A DNA stretch of 64,000 nucleotides, from positions 186,001 through 250,000 of the forward strand of contig NZ_JAWCUD010000011.1 of assembly GCF_032461945.1 (NCBI RefSeq), given 5' to 3'. The notes below the pieces were generated by a model, which saw only the letters and a list, made by a program, of their open reading frames with translations, was not told where the DNA came from and ran no database searches. Within the stretch, counting starts at the first letter, position 1, and each line of letters begins with the position of its first letter. A program made the translations under genes and the position numbers. Positions 27,307 through 36,914 of this stretch are shown in pieces. The DNA comes from Paenibacillus_E violae (GTDB taxonomy: Bacteria > Bacillota > Bacilli > Paenibacillales > NBRC-103111).

Positions 27307-28929
27307 ATGTCAAAAAAATTTTGGTTGAAGAAGATGTTTGGTAAGACACAAGCCAAATCTACTGCTCATCTACCTAGGGAACAGAGCAGTAACCCTAACA
27401 ATGAACCACTTGAGGTTGCGGAGTGTATTGATATTAGCAAGCGGTTGGAGTGGTTTCAGCAAAACCTTTCCAACTCGTCCGATGTCCAGTACCACAAGTT
27501 TGTAGCAGGACCAGAAGTAAGATGTTCTCTGATTTATCTAAAAGGCATGATTGATCATAAAACTGTTGAAAAAAGCGTTCTCGGAGTCATAACAACACTA
27601 GACGCCAGCATGTCTATTGAACAATTTATTAGCCTAATTATGGACAAAAAGCATTTGCCTATATCCGAGCAAAGTATTCAATATACTTTGAAAGAAGCTC
27701 TTCGAAAGCTTTTAAACCGGGATGCCTTACTCCTGATCGACGGCGATCCGAGAATACTTGCTATTTCAGTGGTTTCCTTTACAAAAAGAGCTATTGAAGA
27801 ACCAAAAAATGAAACCGTTATTCGTGGACCACGAGAAGCATTTCTGGAGGATCTAGAGACGAACCTAACCTTGCTGCGCCGACGAATGAAATCTCCCTCT
27901 TTTAAAGTGGAAATGATGCATATAGGTACAGAAACGAGTACTTCCGTTGCGATAACATATTTGCATGGAAAATGCAGTCAACAGTTGGTCGAAGAAATGA
28001 AGAGGCGTTTGTCCTCTATAGATATCGACGGCATACTAGCGACAAGCTACATTGAAGAATGTATCGAAGATAATCCCTATTCTCCCTTCCCTCAATTGCA
28101 ATTAACAGAACGGCCCGATGTCGTTAACGCTGCATTGTTGGAAGGACGTATTGGTGTCTTGGTAGATGGAACTCCAATTGCGCTTATTGCACCTACAACG
28201 ATTTTTATGCTCATGCAGGCAGCAGAAGATTATTACCATCGATATATAGCCGCAAGTTGGATTCGTTATATTCGATATTTCTTTCTATTCGTCTCTTTGT
28301 TACTACCATCCGCATACATAGCTATCACAACATTTCATCCCGAAATCCTTCCCGAGAGACTGCTAATAACTTTGGCATCTTCAAGAGAGGTAGTGCCGTT
28401 CAACTCATTTTTCGAAGCGTTTATGATGGAACTTTCATTTGAAGCACTACGGGAGGCATCTGTCCGAATTCCGAAAACGATCGGGCAATCTGTTTCGATC
28501 ATTGGAGCCTTAATTATTGGTACAGCAGCAGTTGAAGCCGGTATTGCATCCGCAGCAATGGTCATCATCGTTTCGCTAACCGGAATCTCATCATTTATCA
28601 TCCCACATTTTGAACTTGGATTTTCATTTCGAATGTTAAGATTTCCAATAATGATTCTCGCTGGCATTCTAGGCTTATACGGTATCGCCTGTGCTATGAT
28701 TTTGATTTATCTGCATTTGTTGGAATTGCGTTCTTTCGGTGTTCCCTATCTGGCTCCGGTTGCTCCGCTTGTCCCAAATGACCTTAAGGATACGTTAGGA
28801 AGAGCACCTTGGTGGAAGTTAACCACCCGAACGAGTTTATTTGGCTTGAGCCAAGGTGGTATACGACAGCCGACCAACTCCCGAAAATGGGCTCAATCCT
28901 TAGAAGATAATCACCTCGAGGAGGAATAA
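27307..28929 (+). CDS. Spore germinant receptor A subunit, GerA family (operon 2)
   Basis: This is a 540-residue A subunit of a second GerA-type receptor. It has a hydrophilic N-terminus with a basic start, the motif RGPREAFLEDLETNLTLLRR near 180, a soluble domain to about 310, then membrane segments and the motif FEALREASVRIPKTIGQSVS near 395. It is the first gene of an A-C-D-B operon. Sequence differences from the operon 1 A subunit are large, so the two receptors probably recognise different nutrients. Confidence 0.93.
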   Translation: MSKKFWLKKMFGKTQAKSTAHLPREQSSNPNNEPLEVAECIDISKRLEWFQQNLSNSSDVQYHKFVAGPEVRCSLIYLKGMIDHKTVEKSVLGVITTLDASMSIEQFISLIMDKKHLPISEQSIQYTLKEALRKLLNRDALLLIDGDPRILAISVVSFTKRAIEEPKNETVIRGPREAFLEDLETNLTLLRRRMKSPSFKVEMMHIGTETSTSVAITYLHGKCSQQLVEEMKRRLSSIDIDGILATSYIEECIEDNPYSPFPQLQLTERPDVVNAALLEGRIGVLVDGTPIALIAPTTIFMLMQAAEDYYHRYIAASWIRYIRYFFLFVSLLLPSAYIAITTFHPEILPERLLITLASSREVVPFNSFFEAFMMELSFEALREASVRIPKTIGQSVSIIGALIIGTAAVEAGIASAAMVIIVSLTGISSFIIPHFELGFSFRMLRFPIMILAGILGLYGIACAMILIYLHLLELRSFGVPYLAPVAPLVPNDLKDTLGRAPWWKLTTRTSLFGLSQGGIRQPTNSRKWAQSLEDNHLEEE

Positions 28930-28939
28930 CAAACTTCCC

Positions 28940-30124
28940 ATGATACGAAGACTTATTAAACTTCTTGTTATTAGCCTTTCATTTAGTCTAAGCGGTTGTT
29001 GGTCCTCTATCGAGATTAATCAACGGTCTTTTGCAAGATTTATGTTCATCGATAAATCAGATATAGGAGTGGAATTAACCCTGGGATTTCCGCTCCCCAA
29101 TCGTATGGTTACTAGTAAAGCTGGAGGAGAAAATAGTTCCCCTCCATTTACATATGTCACAAAGTCAAGTGAAGATATTAGTAGAGCTTACAGTAAAATT
29201 CTGTCCGACTTACCCCGTCGGGTTACCTTCGGGCAAATGCGTAATATCTTTATCAGCAAACAATTAGCTACTGAGGTAGGATTGGAACCGTTTATCGATT
29301 TTTTGTCCCGGCAACCAGCCCTCCATCTGAATGTTAATTTATTTGTAGTTGATGGTAATAGTAAAGAGGTTGGTTCCATTCCCATGGTCTTCGAACGATT
29401 CCTGACAGATATCCTGTTATCGTACACCAAAGAAAAGATCGTACATGCAGTTACAATTAAGAATATGTTGACATCCATTTATCGCAAAGGTGACTTTGCC
29501 TTACCGATACTGTTCATTGGCAAAGCAGGCGTGGAATTTGAGAAGGAGGGGGCACAATGGATGGGGACTAGCGGGATGGCTATTTTCAGAAATGCCAAAA
29601 TGGTGGGCACCTTTGATATGAAGGAAACCAAAGGTGCCCGATGGCTTTTTGATGACGTCTATCACGCTCAATATAGGGTCATTTCTCCAACTGACGGAAA
29701 GTTAGTTACCTTGATGGTGCGAAGCTCTAATACGAAGATAGTACCAAGTATTAATAGCGATCATATTCAAATGAACATCCTATGCCGCGGCGACGCTACT
29801 GTGATGTCATCGGAGTCTAATATCGATTTAACGAATCCTCGGGAGCTTAAATCGCTTGAACAAAGCTTTGAATCATTGCTTGAAGGAATTATAACCAAAA
29901 CCATTATAAAGTCAAAAGCGATGAAAACTGACGTGTTTCAACTTGGTCAATTAATAAAGTGGCGATATCCTAACGAATGGAACTCTGTAGAGGACAACTG
30001 GCGAAACACGTATGAATCAAAAATAGTCATCGATCCACAAGTAGACATATCCATTAAACGGATAGGGGCCGTGCAGAAACCTGAATGGAATCGATTTCTT
30101 CATCAAGATGAGGAACACCAATGA
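28940..30124 (+). CDS. Spore germinant receptor C subunit, Ger(x)C lipoprotein (operon 2)
   Basis: This is a 394-residue lipoprotein with a short signal sequence and lipobox SLSGC (Cys20) followed by WSSIEINQRS. The rest matches Ger(x)C architecture, including a middle domain and a C-terminal region ending near WRYPNEWNSVEDNW. It starts 10 bases after the A-subunit stop and ends in a 4-base overlap (ATGA) with the next small gene, which indicates translational coupling. Confidence 0.91.
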   Translation: MIRRLIKLLVISLSFSLSGCWSSIEINQRSFARFMFIDKSDIGVELTLGFPLPNRMVTSKAGGENSSPPFTYVTKSSEDISRAYSKILSDLPRRVTFGQMRNIFISKQLATEVGLEPFIDFLSRQPALHLNVNLFVVDGNSKEVGSIPMVFERFLTDILLSYTKEKIVHAVTIKNMLTSIYRKGDFALPILFIGKAGVEFEKEGAQWMGTSGMAIFRNAKMVGTFDMKETKGARWLFDDVYHAQYRVISPTDGKLVTLMVRSSNTKIVPSINSDHIQMNILCRGDATVMSSESNIDLTNPRELKSLEQSFESLLEGIITKTIIKSKAMKTDVFQLGQLIKWRYPNEWNSVEDNWRNTYESKIVIDPQVDISIKRIGAVQKPEWNRFLHQDEEHQ

Positions 30125-30345
30125 TGATAATCGTACTCATTTTTTGTGCAATAGGTTACTTGGAATGGAGGTATCTAAAGCGCAATAACCGAAGCACAAA
30201 AACCTTCGGTATAGTGCTGGCTTACGTTTTCTTCATTATGCTATTTCTATTAGTCCTATATCTATTCAGGAATAGCTGGACGGTTTTCAATTTGATGAAA
30301 GCCGTTTTCTACCCGTTACAAAAAATCATTTTCTTGGAAGATTAA
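30121..30345 (+). CDS. Small two-helix membrane protein, ger operon D subunit
   Basis: This 74-residue protein has two hydrophobic segments (about 2-15 and 30-50) joined by a basic loop (YLKRNNRSTK). Small D-subunit genes of this size and topology occur in many ger operons of Bacillus and relatives and modulate receptor activity. The position between C and B, with an ATGA overlap with the C gene, supports that role. The sequence alone is too short for a firm family call. Confidence 0.75.
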   Translation: MMIIVLIFCAIGYLEWRYLKRNNRSTKTFGIVLAYVFFIMLFLLVLYLFRNSWTVFNLMKAVFYPLQKIIFLED

Positions 30346-30357
30346 AGGAGTAAAGCA

Positions 30358-31476
30358 TTGAATAATAAAATTACACCCTCGCAAGTTTATATGTTCTTTT
30401 CGCAGGTTTCGTATGCGACAGCGATCGGCATCTTTGTAAGACAGATCATTAAACAAGCCCAATTCTCAGCCTGGATTTCCATCATCTTAGGAGGGCTTGT
30501 CGGTCTAGTTATCTCTTACTGCGCTTACTTCCTTTGCATAAGAAGGCCTACACTTTTTTTCGGTCAGTATGGTAAAGATATTATGGGTAAGTGGATTCAT
30601 TATCCATTATTTGCGACTGTCATCCTCGCCAATTTAATTTGCGGAGCCATGGTCTTAAGGTATTTATTAGATTTTATTGGCGAAATTTATTTGCCGGGCA
30701 CACCGAATTGGGTCATTGGCAGTGTATTCACTTTCTGCTTAGCTCGAGCCGTACGCTCCGGAGCCATCACTTTATTTCGGAGTGCACAGGGGTTGTTTTT
30801 TTTCAGTATAATTGCCATTTTGATTTTACCATTTATCCCTATAAAGGATTTGAACTTCGATATGGCTGTTGCATTTATACACAATATTAATATGCCAGGT
30901 TCATGGAATGGAGGTTTGATCATGGGAGGATTAATCGGGGAGATGAGTAACATTGTTTATTTCTTTCCATATATGATACAACCAGGTAAGTTAATGAAAT
31001 CATTCAGTTGGGCGACCATCACAGTTGTTTTCATTACGCTCAGCGATGTGATTTCGACCATCTTACTTTTCGGTCCAGAGTTAACTGAAAACCTGAGTTC
31101 GCCTACCCTTGAAGTCATTCGCTATACACGATCAGGATCTTTTTTGGAGAATCTCGATCCTCTGTTACTCATATTTTGGATATACAGTATGTTTCTAAAA
31201 GTAAGTCTCTTTTTGTACGTAGCCGTTAGCAGTCTAACGCATACATTCGGTCTGAAAGATCACAAACCATTTACTTATGCCACAGCCACTTTCATGGCTG
31301 GTATTGCGTTATTTGCTTTCCAATCTACAACCGTTCTTGTGGATGTAATGAATTATGGTGCTGCCGCTCTACTCTTGTTCTTGGATACTATTCCTTCTCT
31401 CTATTTGATGGTTGATCTGCTTCGCTCATTATTAAATAAAAGGAATGCCCCTACAAATCCTTTACCTAATAAATGA
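30358..31476 (+). CDS. Spore germinant receptor B subunit, GerAB/YndE family (operon 2)
   Basis: This is a 372-residue polytopic membrane protein of the GerAB family with about ten hydrophobic segments. It starts at TTG 30358, 7 bases after AAAGGAG. It begins NNKITPSQVYMFFSQVSYAT, the typical N-terminus of YndE-like B subunits. It is the last gene of operon 2; no strong terminator follows within 100 bases. Confidence 0.92.
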   Translation: MNNKITPSQVYMFFSQVSYATAIGIFVRQIIKQAQFSAWISIILGGLVGLVISYCAYFLCIRRPTLFFGQYGKDIMGKWIHYPLFATVILANLICGAMVLRYLLDFIGEIYLPGTPNWVIGSVFTFCLARAVRSGAITLFRSAQGLFFFSIIAILILPFIPIKDLNFDMAVAFIHNINMPGSWNGGLIMGGLIGEMSNIVYFFPYMIQPGKLMKSFSWATITVVFITLSDVISTILLFGPELTENLSSPTLEVIRYTRSGSFLENLDPLLLIFWIYSMFLKVSLFLYVAVSSLTHTFGLKDHKPFTYATATFMAGIALFAFQSTTVLVDVMNYGAAALLLFLDTIPSLYLMVDLLRSLLNKRNAPTNPLPNK

Positions 31477-31497
31477 TTGCTGCTTCTTTATGAGAAT

Positions 31498-31648
31498 TTA
31501 AAGTAATTCAGCTTTCTGATATAGTTCAGCCTTTTGTTCTTTCGATGACATTGACGCCTTTTTTCATGAAAGTTGCAGCAACTGGAAAGGCCTCATAGAG
31601 AGGTCCGGAATGCAACATATTGCAATGGGCACAATAATAAATAATCAT
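31498..31648 (-). pseudogene. Chimeric remnant: CxxC small protein start fused to permease fragments
   Basis: From ATG 31648 the frame reads MIIYYCAHCNMLHSGPL, nearly identical to the small protein at 36915-37100, then switches to YEAFPVAATFMKKGV, which matches the permease at 45702-46235 (YASFPVAAAFMKKGV). In another frame the last codons read SSKEQKAELYQKAELL, matching the end of that same permease. At least two deletions therefore joined parts of two genes, with the first junction at the shared bases GGACCTCT. Confidence 0.8.
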
Positions 31649-31740
31649 TTTTGCCTTCGACCTCCTCCATCATCTTTGGTGTATATAATAAATTTTTTTC
31701 ATAAAGTTACATCTGGTAGCGTTTTCAATAAATAAGGATT
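31590..31740. repeat. Duplicated segment, copy 1 (partner at 37048-37310)
   Basis: About 150 bases, from AGAGGTCCGGAATGCAACAT to GTAGCGTTTTCAATAAAT, are repeated at 37048-37310. Copy 1 lacks roughly 130 bases that copy 2 has between CTCCAT and ATCATCTTTGGTG. Confidence 0.8.
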
Positions 31741-31761
31741 TTGTCATATTAAAAAATCGGG

Positions 31762-32076
31762 TTGCATTCCAAGGTTTTAAGCATCTCAAGTATGCTGATT
31801 CCATCGCAAGCTCTTGAGGAGATGGGGTACAACGGCGAGCCGATTCAAATGTACATCTACAGCAAAAACAGTGAAGATGCCCAGCGGATTGGTGCGCAGT
31901 GCGCCAAAGCCGGAATTCGCATCGAGCTCACCACCCGAAGCATGGGGGAAATGATGCAGATGATTCACGAAGCCGATCTCATTTTTTATCACATTTGCCT
32001 GGAGAGTGAGTACGATCTTCATATTATTCAGACGCTGAATCTCCTAATATTTTCCTTATATTGTAACATAAACTAG
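31762..32076 (+). pseudogene. Fragment of an SgrR-like extracellular solute-binding regulator
   Basis: The frame reads LIPSQALEEMGYNGEPIQMY, then EDAQRIGAQCAKAGIRIEL and MIHEADLIFYHICLES, which resembles the C-terminal solute-binding region of SgrR-family transcription regulators. The N-terminal HTH and most of the protein are absent, and the frame runs out into AT-rich sequence. It is an isolated gene fragment. Confidence 0.55.
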
Positions 32077-32217
32077 CACCTGAATCGCACTGCGTTATCC
32101 TGCCCGTTCGTTTAACGACCACGTGAAAAACATTTACTAATCCAACCTATAACTCCACCGCGATTATGCACCTATGTTTGTGTCGTCGGACACCTAGACG
32201 GGTTGGCAAGGCGCAAA

Positions 32218-32250
32218 AAACAAAAAAAGGCTTGGCGCAGTCGCCAACCC
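32218..32250 (-). terminator. Terminator after metallophosphoesterase 1
   Basis: On the minus strand GGGTTGGCG pairs with CGCCAAGCC over a 4-base loop and is followed by TTTTTTTG. It starts 22 bases after the stop codon. Confidence 0.85.
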
Positions 32251-32271
32251 TCTTCACTATACATTGACCGA

Positions 32272-33624
32272 TTAGAAGCCCTGCTCCAGATCCCAGCTCA
32301 TGTAGTTCTGCGTAGGACCAAAGTTCGCATCGAAACCGTACGCATCGAAATGCACCTTGCCGCTCTCGTATACCTTTGCTGTTACATAGGAATAGTAACG
32401 ATCCGTATCCTTACCGGTCGGCTTCACGGCTTCAAATGGCGAACCACCGGAGCCTACAATGATTTGGTACGCGGAGCCGTTATTCGGACGGCTGATATCC
32501 GTTATATGTTCATGACCGCTCAGGTACGTCGCTTTATTATCTTCAATCACCTTCCAGAACGCATCCGCAGCAGATTTATCTGCGTCAAGGCCCCCCGGTT
32601 CTGTAATTGAAGGATCATAGATATACGTGTAAGCCATTTTATGGCCAAATACAAAGTTGTGCTTCATACCACGAGCTTTGGCAGCTGCCAGGTCTTTAGC
32701 CAACCACTCAGTTGGAGCATGCGAATCGTTTCCTGTCGGATCTGTATTGATGATGGCGAAGTGCGATCCTCGGTAGTCGAACGAATAATCGAGCTGCTTT
32801 TGGTTTGTGGAAATTTTGTCTACATCCCCGATTTGCGGAAAATTGTTCGGATCGAAGCCAGCGATGTTGTCACCGAGGATTTGCGAAAACCGCTGCGAAT
32901 CAACGATAATGTCGCCCATGTTATCACGCCAGGTGTTCTCGTTTGACTCTGTAGCTTTTTTCACCGTTTTTCCATTATCATCCTTGTACTTGTCCTGCAT
33001 CTCATGATTGCCAGGCACAGGGAATACGTACATGCCGTGCTCGAAGGCCGTTCCAACCACACCGCGCCAGTAGGCGTACTGACGGTTCAAGTAATTGACG
33101 TCGGAGTTTTTCGAGTATCCCAAAATCATATCGCCGTTAAAGAGCAGCATGTTCGATTTCTTGGCCTCCATCTCATCAGTCATGCGGGTCAGTACTTTTG
33201 TATTGACCATCCACTTCAGATCCTGTGCGGAAGCTCCAGGATAGCCGTCTTCGATGCGGCAGTCACCCACAGAGGAGAACGTGAACAACAGCTTGTCGCT
33301 ACCCTTGAGAGCATCCTGAATCTGCTTCAGAGTCGCAGGAGAAATTTGCGTCGCTCCGTTCATAACGTAGGGTGCTTTATCCAGCTTAACCGCTTGACCT
33401 TTGATCGTCGCATCAGTCGAACCCACCTTGAGGCTGGCTTTGCTGCCGGCCACGTCAACGATAATCATCTGGGTATCATATGCCCAGCCTAACGTGCCGT
33501 TCATACTTTCCATTGCCGAACGGAGTGCAATATCAGTGTCTGCGGCACTTATGGCGGAAGCTCCTCCGGCCAGCATAGCGGTCATGACTGAAGCCGCTCC
33601 AATCCGCTTCAACATCTTCTTCAT
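32272..33624 (-). CDS. Secreted calcineurin-like metallophosphoesterase 1
   Basis: This is an exported phosphatase of 450 residues. The frame opens at 33654, but ATG 33624 has AAGGAGAG 5 bases ahead and starts a proper signal peptide (MKKMLKRIGAASVM, cleavage after about residue 28). A short stalk follows (about 40-110) that looks like a copper-amine-oxidase N-like wall-associated domain. Then comes the catalytic domain with the metal-binding motifs FNGDMI, PGNHEM, FGHKM and SGHEHI. It is closely related along its full length to the protein at 54551-55903. A PhoP-box-like array upstream suggests induction by phosphate starvation. Confidence 0.9.
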   Translation of the reverse strand: MKKMLKRIGAASVMTAMLAGGASAISAADTDIALRSAMESMNGTLGWAYDTQMIIVDVAGSKASLKVGSTDATIKGQAVKLDKAPYVMNGATQISPATLKQIQDALKGSDKLLFTFSSVGDCRIEDGYPGASAQDLKWMVNTKVLTRMTDEMEAKKSNMLLFNGDMILGYSKNSDVNYLNRQYAYWRGVVGTAFEHGMYVFPVPGNHEMQDKYKDDNGKTVKKATESNENTWRDNMGDIIVDSQRFSQILGDNIAGFDPNNFPQIGDVDKISTNQKQLDYSFDYRGSHFAIINTDPTGNDSHAPTEWLAKDLAAAKARGMKHNFVFGHKMAYTYIYDPSITEPGGLDADKSAADAFWKVIEDNKATYLSGHEHITDISRPNNGSAYQIIVGSGGSPFEAVKPTGKDTDRYYSYVTAKVYESGKVHFDAYGFDANFGPTQNYMSWDLEQGF

Positions 33625-33676
33625 CGAATCTCTCCTTAAAATATTTAAATGCATAGTTTCTACTATATATGAGTTA

Positions 33677-33715
33677 TGTAAAATACGTTTTTATGCTATT
33701 TTAAAAATTTGTTAA
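33677..33715 (-). promoter_or_regulatory. PhoP-box-like array upstream of metallophosphoesterase 1
   Basis: On the minus strand four hexamers TTAACA, TTAAAA, TAAAAA and TTTACA start exactly 11 bases apart, the layout of Bacillus PhoP boxes (TTHACA repeats). A TATAGT -10 box begins 9 bases after the last hexamer. Confidence 0.7.
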
Positions 33716-33724
33716 TGTTTTCAT

Positions 33725-34060
33725 AATGCACTCGTATATTTGCTATACAATAAATCTGAAATGGTTAACAGCTTTAAAACACTTTGACGTGGAAAAGCCT
33801 GTTGAAACCCAATATCTGAGACTTGAATCTAACCTTAGAGTCCCCCTAAATCTCATCAAAAAAAAGTGGATATTTCCGTTCATCAGAAGCGGATGTCCAC
33901 ATATGATTTGTAACAAAATATGAAAATATAGTAGAATCATAGGCTCGTCAACGAAACATGTAAATTAATATTACATTGTATATGTATGTTCGCCCCTTCA
34001 GGAACTCCGACCCAGCATATCCGAATCGGAACTTTTCAACTAAACTGCTCGTACTTCAAC
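33725..34060. other. Intergenic stretch without a gene
   Basis: This AT-rich stretch has no supported coding frame. An imperfect hairpin (GTGGATATTTCCG with CGGATGTCCAC) lies at about 33868-33902 and may be a terminator. Confidence 0.35.
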
Positions 34061-34099
34061 AAAAAAGGAACAGTTACCAGCACGAGGCAATCTGCTCCA
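34061..34099 (-). terminator. Terminator after the OpuB/EgtU-type operon
   Basis: On the minus strand GGAGCAG pairs with CTGTTCC, followed by TTTTTTG. Its arms and loop length are nearly the same as in the hairpin at 56694-56733. Confidence 0.65.
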
Positions 34100-34122
34100 T
34101 ATTTGAACCAACAGTTAATGTA

Positions 34123-34302
34123 TTAACCTTTATATTCACTATCCTTCTTCATGCCTTTATAGAGGCTTATCGGCAGCGCGATTATTAAGAAAATTAATGT
34201 CGGGATCATTAACCATAATATTGCGCCTCCTTCAGCTAACAGGCTAAACCAAAACCCGAAGTAAATATTTACTATAAATAATGGATAATTTAAGCTCCTC
34301 AA
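34123..34302 (-). CDS. Small hypothetical membrane protein (59 aa)
   Basis: From TTG 34302 (GTGAGG 7 bases ahead) the frame gives 59 residues: two hydrophobic stretches (about 6-20 and 23-43, ILWLMIPTLIFLIIALPI) and a basic tail SLYKGMKKDSEYKG. It lies about 100 bases after the permease-binding protein fusion on the same strand and before a terminator, so it may be the third gene of that operon. I do not recognise the family, and the start is uncertain. Confidence 0.5.
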   Translation of the reverse strand: MRSLNYPLFIVNIYFGFWFSLLAEGGAILWLMIPTLIFLIIALPISLYKGMKKDSEYKG

Positions 34303-34404
34303 AAAATTACCTCACTTGTAACGATTGCTTCTTAATTAATGCTGTTTTTCTTCCGTCCGGAAAACACAAAGAATAGTGTCCCGTTATAGTTCCTGTGCAC
34401 CATT

Positions 34405-35919
34405 TCATTGAAGTAAACCTGCTTGTTTCAGGTACTCTTCAGCTACTCGGCCTGCGGACATTTGTTGAACGTTAACTTGATAATTCATTTTGCGCATTTC
34501 ATCGTCGGTAATTTTATCGCCTAGCTTATTGAGAATTCGTTCAAGCTCCGGATGTTTTTTCAACGTTTCGTACTTCATGAGCGATGCACCCTGGTAAGGC
34601 GGGAAAAGTTTTTTATCATCATCAAGAACAGTCAATTGATACTGCTGGATCTCGCTATCAGTTGAATACGCATCAACGAGATTAATGTCTCCAGTTTGGA
34701 TTGCCGTGTAACGCAACTTCGGTTCCATCGTTTTAATATTAGCAAAATGAAGCCCGTACAATTTCTCAATGCCACGATACCCATCTTCTCGATCGGAAAA
34801 CTCCAACGTCATGCCTGCGCGTATTTCCCCAGAAACTCGATTTAAATCGGATATGGACTTGAGTTGCTTTTCTTCAGCCATTTGCTTTGGAACGGCCAAA
34901 GCATATGTATTATTATACTTCATTGGATGCAGAAGGATCATATTGCTCTTATGATAAATACCTGCTCGGGCCTGCTCATATACTTTTGAACTCTCCGTAC
35001 TAACGGCATTCTCTTTAAGAAAAGTTGAAACGATTGTCCCCGTAAACTCCGGGTAGATATCAATCGCCCCGGAATTAAGTGCTTCGAAAACAAACGTTGT
35101 TTTCCCTAAACCAGGTTTCAATTGAACTTTTAGGTTTGACTCTTGTTCTATAAGTAGTTTGTACATGTTGATTAGTATTTCTGGCTCAGCACCTATCTTA
35201 GCACCAATCACAATCACTCCTCCGGTAGTCCCCCGTAGCAGTTGAACTAGTATAAGAATTGTGCATATAAGGCCAACACCAACATAAAAACGTAATTGAA
35301 TTAGCGAGGTACGCCCGGCGAAACGCAACAGGGAATCAGACGAAATAGCCAGCAAAGCAACAGGTACAGCACCAAGGATTATCAGATCATGGTTGTTCCT
35401 ATCGATTCCTAGTAAGATTAAATTGCCTAATCCTCCTGCTCCAACAAGCGCTGCAAGTGTTGTTGTACCTATAACAAGTACCGTTGCCGTGCGAATGCCG
35501 GACATAATAAACGGAAGCGCAAGCGGGAGTTCAACTCGCCAAAGTCGTTGCCAACCATTCATTCCCATGGCATCGGCTGCCTCAATTAAATTTCGATCAA
35601 TTTGTTGAATACCTGTGTACGTATTGCGCAAAATCGGCAATAAAGAATAAATAACGATTGCAATAATAGCTGGTTTTTTACCAATCCCAACGAAAGGAAT
35701 AAGTAATCCTAACAAAGCTAAGGAAGGGATTGTTTGCAGCACTGCCGATACTCCAATTATTCCTTCAGCCCAGCGTGGATGTCTTGTGCCGTAAATGGCA
35801 ATGGGAATAGCTATAACAACTGCAGTAATCAGAGCAATAAACGAGATTTGGATATGTTCACCTATGGCTACAAATAGCTCAGATTTGTGTTCCATAAAAG
35901 CTTGATACAACGCATTCAT
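34405..35919 (-). CDS. ABC transporter permease fused to substrate-binding domain (OpuB/OpuC/EgtU type)
   Basis: This is one 504-residue chain. Residues 1-210 are a proline/glycine-betaine type permease with the EAA-like loop AADAMGMNGWQRLWRVELPLA, followed by an extra membrane segment near 220-235. Residues about 240-504 form a quaternary-amine binding domain (IGAKIGAEPEILINMYKLLI, then IDIYPEFTGT and DAYSTDSEI). Such fusions import choline, betaine or carnitine-like osmolytes, and one branch (EgtU of streptococci and Helicobacter) imports ergothioneine. The sequence alone does not decide between them. The ATG overlaps the ATPase stop by 4 bases. Confidence 0.87.
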   Translation of the reverse strand: MNALYQAFMEHKSELFVAIGEHIQISFIALITAVVIAIPIAIYGTRHPRWAEGIIGVSAVLQTIPSLALLGLLIPFVGIGKKPAIIAIVIYSLLPILRNTYTGIQQIDRNLIEAADAMGMNGWQRLWRVELPLALPFIMSGIRTATVLVIGTTTLAALVGAGGLGNLILLGIDRNNHDLIILGAVPVALLAISSDSLLRFAGRTSLIQLRFYVGVGLICTILILVQLLRGTTGGVIVIGAKIGAEPEILINMYKLLIEQESNLKVQLKPGLGKTTFVFEALNSGAIDIYPEFTGTIVSTFLKENAVSTESSKVYEQARAGIYHKSNMILLHPMKYNNTYALAVPKQMAEEKQLKSISDLNRVSGEIRAGMTLEFSDREDGYRGIEKLYGLHFANIKTMEPKLRYTAIQTGDINLVDAYSTDSEIQQYQLTVLDDDKKLFPPYQGASLMKYETLKKHPELERILNKLGDKITDDEMRKMNYQVNVQQMSAGRVAEEYLKQAGLLQ

Positions 35920-36674
35920 TTATTCAACCCTTCTTCCCTGCAGCCATTATCAAAAGTCGAACCAACAAATTCCTTCACAAAATTAGTAGATGGATTCTCT
36001 ATAAGTTCCTTAGCAGAGCCTACTTGAACGACATTACCAGCTTGCATTAAACAGATACGGTCTCCAAGTAGAACAGCTTCTTGTATATCATGGGTGACAA
36101 ACAAAATTGTTTTAGAAATTGTTTTTTTTAATACAACCAAATCCTGCTGCAATTGGTCGCGGCTAATTGGGTCCAGCGCGCTGAACGGCTCATCCATCAG
36201 GACAATATCTGGATTAGCAGCGAGTGCTCGAACCACGCCTACTCTCTGTTGTTGTCCGCCAGAAAGTTCAGCAGGTCGTCTATTTCTATAGGTAAATGGG
36301 TCTAATCCAACCATTTCAAGCAGTTCATTTACTCGTATATGAATGGCTTTTGTACTCCATCCACGCAGTTCAGGAACGATCGAAATATTTTTCTCTATTG
36401 TCATATGAGGAAAAAGGGCTATAGACTGCAGCACATATCCGATATTACAGCGTAGTTCATGGATGTTGTAATCTCTGATAGATTTATTATTAAGGAATAT
36501 TTCACCTGATGTCGGTTCAATCAGTCGATTCACCATTTTCAGCATTGTTGTTTTCCCAGAACCGCTAGGCCCAATAAGAACAAAAAACTCTCCTTTTTCT
36601 ATATGCAGATCAACTCCTTGCAAAGCAGAAGTCCGTTCGGAATATTGCTTAGATACTTGCTCGAAGCGAATCAT
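35916..36674 (-). CDS. ABC transporter ATPase, OpuBA/ProV/EgtV type
   Basis: This 252-residue ATPase drives the fused permease-binding protein next to it. It has Walker A GPSGSGKTT (residues 35-42), Q-loop region NIGYVLQSIALFPHMT, signature LSGGQQQRVGVVRAL, Walker B IVLMDEPFSALDP and the switch His in LFVTHD. It has no C-terminal CBS pair, unlike OpuCA/ProV (about 380-400 residues), so it is the short EgtV/OpuBA-like form. ATG 36674 has GGAGG upstream, and the gene overlaps the permease gene by 4 bases. Confidence 0.9.
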   Translation of the reverse strand: MIRFEQVSKQYSERTSALQGVDLHIEKGEFFVLIGPSGSGKTTMLKMVNRLIEPTSGEIFLNNKSIRDYNIHELRCNIGYVLQSIALFPHMTIEKNISIVPELRGWSTKAIHIRVNELLEMVGLDPFTYRNRRPAELSGGQQQRVGVVRALAANPDIVLMDEPFSALDPISRDQLQQDLVVLKKTISKTILFVTHDIQEAVLLGDRICLMQAGNVVQVGSAKELIENPSTNFVKEFVGSTFDNGCREEGLNK

Positions 36675-36914
36675 GTACTTCCTCCTATTTGACTAATCCA
36701 ATTACACAGTATGCTTTCTATTTGTTAAATTTAAGTACTATACATTGCATATCAAAAGGGAATCGTCATGTATTATTTGTTTTAATAACAAAAATTATGC
36801 CATGTTTATACGAATATCAATCAAATAAGCGACCTCCCCTCGACTGATATTCGAGAAAAGATCGCCATTTAGCATGCATGCACATTAACTAACATAAAAC
36901 AAAAAGATTTACCT

